Both the position numbers and the translations under genes were made by a program. This document shows positions 56,581-64,000 of a stretch of DNA of 64,000 bases, one piece after another. Origin of the DNA: Ceratopteris richardii (Eukaryota > Streptophyta > Polypodiopsida > Polypodiales > Pteridaceae); contig MU260073.1 of NCBI GenBank assembly GCA_020310875.1, positions 91,001 through 155,000 of the forward strand, written 5' to 3'. Below the pieces are notes generated by a model that had not been told where the DNA came from, made no database searches, and saw nothing but the letters and a program-made list of their open reading frames with translations. Within the stretch, counting starts at the first letter, position 1, and the number at the start of each line of letters is the position of its first letter.

Positions 56581-58400
56581 GCTTTGAGATCAAATTGATT
56601 ACAAAAATATTCAAAGAGTGATGATTTGTCCACAGAGTGAAGCGTATGCCATATAAATAATGATGCCACATATTCAATACATGAATCACCACATTAACCA
56701 CTCCTTTGTGGTATATCAAGTCTAAACATCAATAAGTTTAGAATTCTCAAACACCACATGCATGTTGTCCACATAAGTGGAGGCTCCTATGGCTAGGTCG
56801 TTGGCATCCATTTCCACCACAAAAGGCTTCAAGGATAGATCTTTAGATGTCTCCGGTTGCTTTTGTGTTAGAAAACACTAATCCACTTCTTCGTTCCACT
56901 CAATAGGTGGGTAGACACTATGCTTGTTGCTATAGATACCCTTTAACAACTTTGGAAAAAGTTTTTCAACTTGAATGTAGTCCTCTATGAACTTCTTGAA
57001 GAATCGATGAATTCCAAAAAGGCCTCAGCCTGACTAATTGAGCAAATGGGCCTATCTAACATAGTATGTACTTTATCTATGTCAATTTGTATGCACTAGA
57101 GATGACATGGCCCAGCTAAAGCAATTGAATGCAAAAAAGTTTGCATTTACTTTGTTGTGCAATGCATACATACTTGAGCTTTTCCCACCTCGAATACACA
57201 AACGATATAGAGATTCTACCTAGTTGCAGTGTTAATTAGTTGCCACATTGGTCAAGCCAAAAAGCAAGACCTGTAAGAAGTAGTGCCGATACCACATTTG
57301 AAAAGAAGTCTTGAGAACATCTTGTGGGTATATTTGTATCTGGTGGTATCTTGACCCAAGAGCGATCTTGGTGAAATGCCTAGCACCAAAGAGTTGATGT
57401 ATCATGTCATCCATTCAAGGTTTTGGATATTTGTGTTTGATGGTTACTGAGTCCTTTCTAATCTACATAGAAGCACGCCCTCCTATCCTTCATCTTTGCA
57501 AGAAGAACAAGTGCACTCCATGGAGATGCACTAGGTTCAATAAATCCCTTTTGCTAGGTGGTCTTGTATTTGCCTAGCTATCTCATCTTTGCAAGAAGAA
57601 CAAGTGCACTCCATGGAGATGCACTAGGTTCAATAAATCCCTTTTGCGAGGTGGTCTTGTATTTGCCTAGCTATCTTATCTAAACTTTTAAGGTTGAAAG
57701 GAGACTGGATGACTATCCAGCAATAGGTCCATCCTATGATCATAGGCGGATCCACACAATGGTGGTAGTTCATCGAGTAAATCTAGAACGAACACATCCA
57801 CAAACTCATTAAATAATCTAGAACTTTCTTAATCACTAGCTCATGCATTGTCAAATCATGCATAGTTGTATCATGCATACTGTCATCCATAGGTATCAAG
57901 GGACAGGAAAATATAAACAAGTGACAAGAAAAGATAAACAAGTGACAAGTAAAAATAAGCAAGTGACAAGAAAAATAAACTGAAATCAATGATGCTGCAC
58001 ATGATAACAGAAAGTAGACTTTTTTGCATCATAAGATAAGTTTTAAATTTACTAAGTGATATCAAATTTACACCAGAATAATCAGTAATCATAGGGGAAA
58101 AGATTTTTAATCACATGATACACACCATAAAGAACAAAGCTAATCCTATGCGAAAAGTAGTCCACAAACAACTACTCTACGTTGTGATAAGACTAGGACA
58201 TCCCTAGGATAATGTTCATACGCCCCAAGTTCATCATGTGGAAGTTGAAGACTTCAGGATATTGCTGGATTTTGAGATCTACGTGGCACGATATCACCCT
58301 ATGATCCATCACTCAGTCTTTTGACACTCCGCATAACAAACCATATATGGATGCTCTACGACAACCGTATCTAATCTAGCAGCTTGCATCACGGTCCACA
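55480..58400 (-). pseudogene. Ty3-D: decayed Ty3 pol (protease, RT, RNase H)
   Basis: Minus strand. A protease-like remnant lies at 58340-58200 (VFNFHMMNLGRMNIILGM). RT start is at 57560-57480 (FIEPSASPWSALVLLAKMKD), RT continues at 57414-57232 (FGARHFTKIALGSRYHQIQI, FGLTNVATN), and RNase H is at 56719-56489 (VIHVLNMWHHYLYGIRFTLW, then EFNFILRNWRGATSVEENAL). The wording is that of chromovirus-like Ty3 elements, distinct from Ty3-A/B/C. RNase H is repeated in the 910 bp duplication. A 93 bp tandem duplication lies at 57491-57676 and an acaagtgacaag repeat at 57915-57970. Confidence 0.8.
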
Positions 58401-59365
58401 TGAGAAGAAATAAAGTTGTGCATAGAGCTGTTGGCAAATAGGACTGCTTTGTTCTTCAGCTGCAAGCACCCAATATTTTCCACCAGTGAAAATTTGTAGG
58501 AGGGTGGCTATATGCACTTGATTCCTTTGCAGAGTGGTGGCCACCGAAATTGACGTGGGTATGGGTAGGTCTTGCCCCTTAGGGCTGGCTCTTAGGACCG
58601 CCTCTCAAGGGTGCCTTTTGGGTGCCTTTTGGCACCAACAGGTGCCATCCTGAGTATTCCCTTTGAACAGCCCTTGAGCAGGCCTCCTTGGGCTGCGTTT
58701 GAGGGCGCTTCATCAGCTGCCTTTTAGGCAGGCTCTGAGGCAGCCCTGAGGCCGATAATTGATTCCCTGCATCATCTCCAACATGCCAAAGCAAAATTAG
58801 CAGCCACTATGGCTTCTGTAGCCATACAGTCCCAACATCTCCTATTTTCAGCTTGCCCTTATGGGAGGAAAATAACAAATTATTGGCTTCATTGTATTCC
58901 CTTTGTTTGGGAGACCATTTTTGAGAGGAAAAAGGTCCCTCCTATTTCTCTCCTTCTCCTTGAGGGGCTGGCTGTCAGCCTGCTTTCCATCCTCCCTGTT
59001 TCTTTTTTTTTTTTTGGGGGGGGGGGGGCGTGTGCACTTGACATCTCTTGAGAAAAGGGAGTGGTCATAGGGCACCTTCAGCCCTTCGCATGGGAGGACT
59101 AAGCACCAAGCAACTACCCACAACTAAGGAATTCGAGACAAGGACTTACCTAGAAGTTTCACCACCAGCTTGCATGTGCGTCCTTTGTTCTCCTCTCCTG
59201 TTAATTGTGTTCAATACCACTCCTAACAAGAGGGTAGAGAGCATGTTATGTTGGAGCATCTCAATCCTTTGAGCTTTGGTAGATTTGTGCATGTTACCTT
59301 ATTTTGCTCCGATAAAATGTTGGTGTCCCACTAGCATCCCCCCCATCAATAAGTCATGATACAAG
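58401..59365. other. Intergenic region, no gene recognised
   Basis: A locally GC-rich stretch at 58575-58760 has repeated gcctt/ggctg words. A poly-T then poly-G run lies at 59001-59028. No convincing coding frame on either strand. Confidence 0.5.
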
Positions 59366-60422
<1,057 letters not shown>

Positions 60423-60430
60423 GATACAAG

Positions 60431-62530
60431 TCATACCCATGAACACAAAAGGACAAACATCAAACTCACTTCCTAGCCATAGTGCCAAAAAGGGTCTTCC
60501 AAAGCTTGGTAGATTGCAGCTACAATCTGGTTACCATCACCATAAGGATTGGTGTCCCATACCACCACAACCGCACCAATAGCATGTGTACAAGTGACTT
60601 TATCATAGGGGAGTGTCCAAGTTTGCATACATAAGGATTTCCACAAATGAGCTAGCGAGTCTCATTTATAGGAATCACTTGAGTTAGGCAGTCCACATCG
60701 GCCAGTCCCTTCCCATTGGCTTGACACATAGCAATAAGTGCCTATAAGATGTCTTGATGTCTGATGAAGTGGGAATGTAACCGATACCTTCCAATGAAAG
60801 TTCCAATTTAAAATCTAGCATATCAGCCAACTAGGATCAAGATCCAATCCATGCAAAGATGAGACAAATTTGTCGGCTAAAGACCCCATTCTAGCACAAT
60901 TTTACTTTTCCCAATCAAAAGTAGTCCAATGGCATTTTAGCAAATAAGCAACAATTGATATAGAAACAATAAGAGATTCGAGACAACATCAAGAATTGAG
61001 AGCATACATGAGAGATGTAAGGATCCATACTCCAAATGTTTCATTACATTCCAATAGTCAAGTTACAATAGATAACTAAAAAATTAGCTTTGAGGTCCAA
61101 GCTCTCATGAACTTCAATAAGTCTTCTATGGTTGAGGTATAATCCCCTCCAAGCTTGTAAATCTACTCTATGCAAGTATACACAACAATACTCACAAGAG
61201 CATCATGTAGCACACCTTGAAGTTGATGGAGAAGCTACGACGGTCCACACTACCTGCAAGTTGAGGAAGACCACCACCAAGCTCTATGTTGAAGTTGAAG
61301 CACTCCACAATTGATGCCAAAGCTGATGATAATTATGGTCTTTATATAGCCAAGAGCTACTAGCGAAAAAGCTAAACGTAAAAGGCTAAATATAGCTTTA
61401 TTATTTTCAGAACTGAGAAGCATCAATTAGGCTTTTCGATTTTCAATTATAAGCTATTTTTGATTTTCATTCATAAACTAATAATAGCTTACCGTAAGTT
61501 TTTCATATATGACACATGGCAATATTTGAGCCTTTGGATATTGATGATGTATATTAAACCAGATTATGACATATGTCATGTTGCTTTTCGTGTGCTTTTG
61601 GAATTATGATCAGAAAATAGGAAAATTGTTCCAAAGACACAAGTGGCATTGGATAACTCTCTCTAACCTCTACAGGAATATCTAAAAATCTTTTCATCCA
61701 AAATTCGACCATCTTTCACCAAGTTTGACCATGCTTTGACCTGCGAATTTCTGAGTTCACTTGCACATTTAGGGCTTCACCTAGTGGAAGGTTCACCCTT
61801 TTTGACTGTTTGCTAACAATTCCCCTCCTAACTTGACACTAGGTGTACCCCACACATAATTTATACACACATGTTATCAGCTACACTTTGTACACAGACA
61901 TGTCTCACATATACAAGATATATACACATAGATTCTGGTACCTGTACAAATACATATATCACTTATCATGCAAAGCATCCACAAACACACACAAGGACTT
62001 TACATGATGAGCACTCTCCAACAAGTATTTTCTTTCTTCAAGCAAGGTTCCTTCTTTTGTAGTCTTCTCATAAGTACTGGGCCCTACAAGTTTGTAAAAA
62101 CTGTCCCTTCTGTTAGTGACAGGCTAGGTTCCTCCTTGTTGACAAGACAAGGTACTGACCGTACTTGCATTAGAATATAAAAGGAGGGGATATCAGACTC
62201 ACTTCACAGCGATGGAGTGATTGTGGGCTTATCCTTGAGATTGGGAGCTAGATATCAGGCTGGCAGCCACCACTCACAAGGGCTATGTCCCATACTCCCA
62301 CATCCACACCAATATGGGCATATGGGTGGCTCTGCTAACAGTTAAAGAGGTTAAGTTTGGTGGTCACACAATGTGTCTTAAAAGTGAGATCCAACTCCTG
62401 TTTATGGGACTTCATAATCAAGTGGCTGAGTTCACATTGGCTGGATATGACTAGACTCTAGAGGTGCCCAAGCCCCATCTAGATGTTTCAAGAATTTGGG
62501 GACATAATATTTTCCCTGGAACAAACTTAT
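60431..62530. other. Intergenic region, no gene recognised
   Basis: Two kilobases of mostly AT-rich sequence. Weakly similar stretches near 60450-60600 and 62190-62340 (both contain gtcccatac and ccacaccaat-like words) may be an old direct repeat. No coding frame is supported. Confidence 0.4.
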
Positions 62531-62544
62531 GAGCAAATGCTTTA

Positions 62545-62760
62545 TTGTGTGTGTGGGGTAGGGGTGCGTCTGTGCATGTGGGTGTCTGTGTGCTGTGCAC
62601 ATGTGAGTATTTATATGCATGTGCATGTGCATGTGCAGGTGTGCATGTATGCATGACAGATGCATGCATTTGTGTCGTGTGCATGCAGATGTGTGTGCGT
62701 TTGTGTCGTTTGAGCATTTGTGTGTGACTGTGTGTGCATGTGCCTTTGTGCATGTTTCAG
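62545..62760. repeat. TG-rich simple repeat
   Basis: Interrupted TG/TGCATG repeat 300 bp upstream of the first PhzF exon seen. It may lie in an intron or the promoter of that gene. Confidence 0.85.
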
Positions 62761-63057
62761 TTGAACTTTTCCTCTTTCTTTTTTGTCTGCCATGCTGATG
62801 CTAGTAATGGGTTGAACTGTATTTAAGGAATACATGAATCCTCTCAAGCTCATGTTGCAATGTTTTAAAAAGAAACCGGTTCTGATAGTCTTTAAGAGTT
62901 GAGGCAGATTTAGCTTGGTTAAATCCTCTGTGGTGAATCAGTACTAATAATGTTTGTTAGTTCCTTAAAGAACGAAAAATTCACTGTCTAGACCAGTCAT
63001 TTGTGAAGTTGAACTCATGATAGTGACAGCTATGATGTGCGTTTATGATCCCTACAG

Positions 63058-64000
63058 ATAAATGCCTTCACAGATCAGCCATTTTCAGGCAATCCTGCAG
63101 CAGTCTGTTATCTTCCATTGAAAAGATCTGAAGAGTGGATGCAACTTGTGGCAAGGGAGTTCAATCTATCTGAGACTGCCTTTCTTAAAAAGAGAAGTAC
63201 TAAACAGAAGAGGTCTTCTGTATTTAAAAAGAGCACTGAAGAAATAATTGCAGAGCAAAATATTGTGGATGAATTCGATCTTCGCTGGTTCACACCAAAA
63301 CTGGAGGTATTGATGCATGTCAAGAGTCTGTAAGCTTTGTGAATTGAGCATTTAATATGCAGAGGGGTGCTGAGTTGTTTGGTGCAGGTTGATTTGTGTG
63401 GACATGCCACTCTTGCATCTGCACATCTTTTGTTTACTACTGGTATAGCAAGCAGTGAGACCATTTTGTTCCATACCAAATCTGGGGTGTTGAAGGCTAA
63501 AAAGGTATCTGGATATGACAAGGACAGGACCAGAAAGGAAGGTAAATCTGCTGAAATGAAAACGGAAAACTCGAAGGGGATGCACTCTGGCGATTCGGAA
63601 GATCCCAATAAGGGGAGAAAGCTCCCGGTTGGAGTAGGTGTTGTGGAACTTGATTTCCCACTCATCACGTGTTCGGAGTGCAACAACACAGAGATTCAAG
63701 CTGTGTCAACTGCATTGGGAGGAGTAAAGTTTTTGTGGGCTGGCAAGACTAGTAGTGATGATTATCTGGTCAGTGATTCTGCTGAAGTAATTAATCTTAC
63801 TGTTTCTTTTAATCTTTGACATCTAATAAGTGATATCTGAGTAGGTAGAAGTTGCCTCTCGCAAAGAGATGGAAGACATACAACCAGAGTTCGTCCATAT
63901 GCTGGGTCTTTCTGGCAGGGGTGTAATTGTGACATCCTCTGCAGAGTCGGATGTAGATTTTGTATCCAGATTCTTTGCCCCCAAATGTGGGATCAATGAG
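63058..64000 (+). CDS. PhzF-family (phenazine biosynthesis-like) protein, internal exons, partial
   Basis: Three exons in phase 0: 63058-63306, 63388-63768 and 63845-64000 (runs off the window). All junctions are AG/GT. Exon 1 has INAFTDQPFSGNPAAVCYLP and the catalytic-Glu motif FNLSETAFL, then DLRWFTP. Exon 2 has VDLCGHATLASAHLLF (the His of GHAT is the second conserved catalytic residue), then VGVVELDFP. Exon 3 has GLSGRGVIVTSSAESDVDFV and SRFFAPKCGINE, just before the expected D-P-V-[TC]-GS-[AS]-H motif. PhzF folds are isomerase/epimerase-like cytosolic proteins; the substrate in plants is mostly unknown. Two basic/acidic insertions are unusual: KKRSTKQKRSSVFKKS in exon 1 and about 30 polar residues in exon 2. 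The exon with the initiator Met lies upstream and was not found. Confidence 0.88.

Noticed and set aside
58579..58794. Minus-strand 71-codon frame in the GC-rich stretch
   Set aside because: Low-complexity, repeated words, no family resemblance and no exon signals.
60450..62340. Weak direct similarity between about 60450-60600 and 62190-62340 as possible LTRs
   Set aside because: Too diverged by eye, no TG/CA ends, no primer site and no retroelement coding between them.

Overview
The window is repeat-dominated nuclear DNA from a land plant. This follows from multi-exon genes with GT/AG introns, a putative plastid transit peptide, a plant-type PhzF-like gene, Ty3 and Ty1/copia LTR retrotransposons (two copia leaders carry an initiator-Met-tRNA-type primer site) and a CACTA (En/Spm) DNA transposon with a TNP2-like transposase. 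I cannot name the species. Large introns and stacked repeats suggest a big genome, such as a gymnosperm, fern or other large-genome lineage.

Layout. (1) 1-2473 and 37171-38330 are two halves of an old plus-strand Ty3 element (Ty3-A: integrase, then a downstream ORF3). (2) They are split by a CACTA element at 2474-37170, about 15 kb once its own insertions are removed. It carries plus-strand exons for a zinc-binding-like segment, a SET-like domain and a decayed TNP2 transposase. Minus-strand TNPA-like exon fragments lie on both sides. Very long CA/TG arrays fill much of the rest. (3) Two LTR elements sit inside the CACTA: a young 12.7 kb Ty3 (Ty3-B, 13713-26449; LTRs differ at about 5 of 1259 sites) and a Ty1/copia element (28667-35471; LTRs about 4% apart). 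(4) 38331-40776 plus an LTR is a truncated minus-strand copia. (5) 42513-51243 is a complete but decayed minus-strand Ty3 (Ty3-C) related to Ty3-B, with 337/339 bp LTRs. (6) 52485-53516 holds the first exon(s) of a probable plastid-targeted host gene of unknown function. (7) 54.1-58.4 kb is a mix of copia and Ty3 fossils with a nested tandem duplication. (8) 59366-60422 is a hAT-like non-autonomous element with a perfect 8 bp target duplication. (9) 63058-64000 contains three exons of a PhzF-family host gene that runs off the window.

The most interesting material is twofold. First, the CACTA couples a SET-like domain to its transposase on the same strand. Second, the Ty3-A/B/C family has one or two paralogous coiled-coil ORFs downstream of pol, each apparently with its own TATA box. 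The same family has a conserved 25-nt motif where the polypurine tract should be and a conserved hairpin near the LTR 3' end. All mobile-element genes seen here carry disabling lesions; only the two host-gene fragments look intact.
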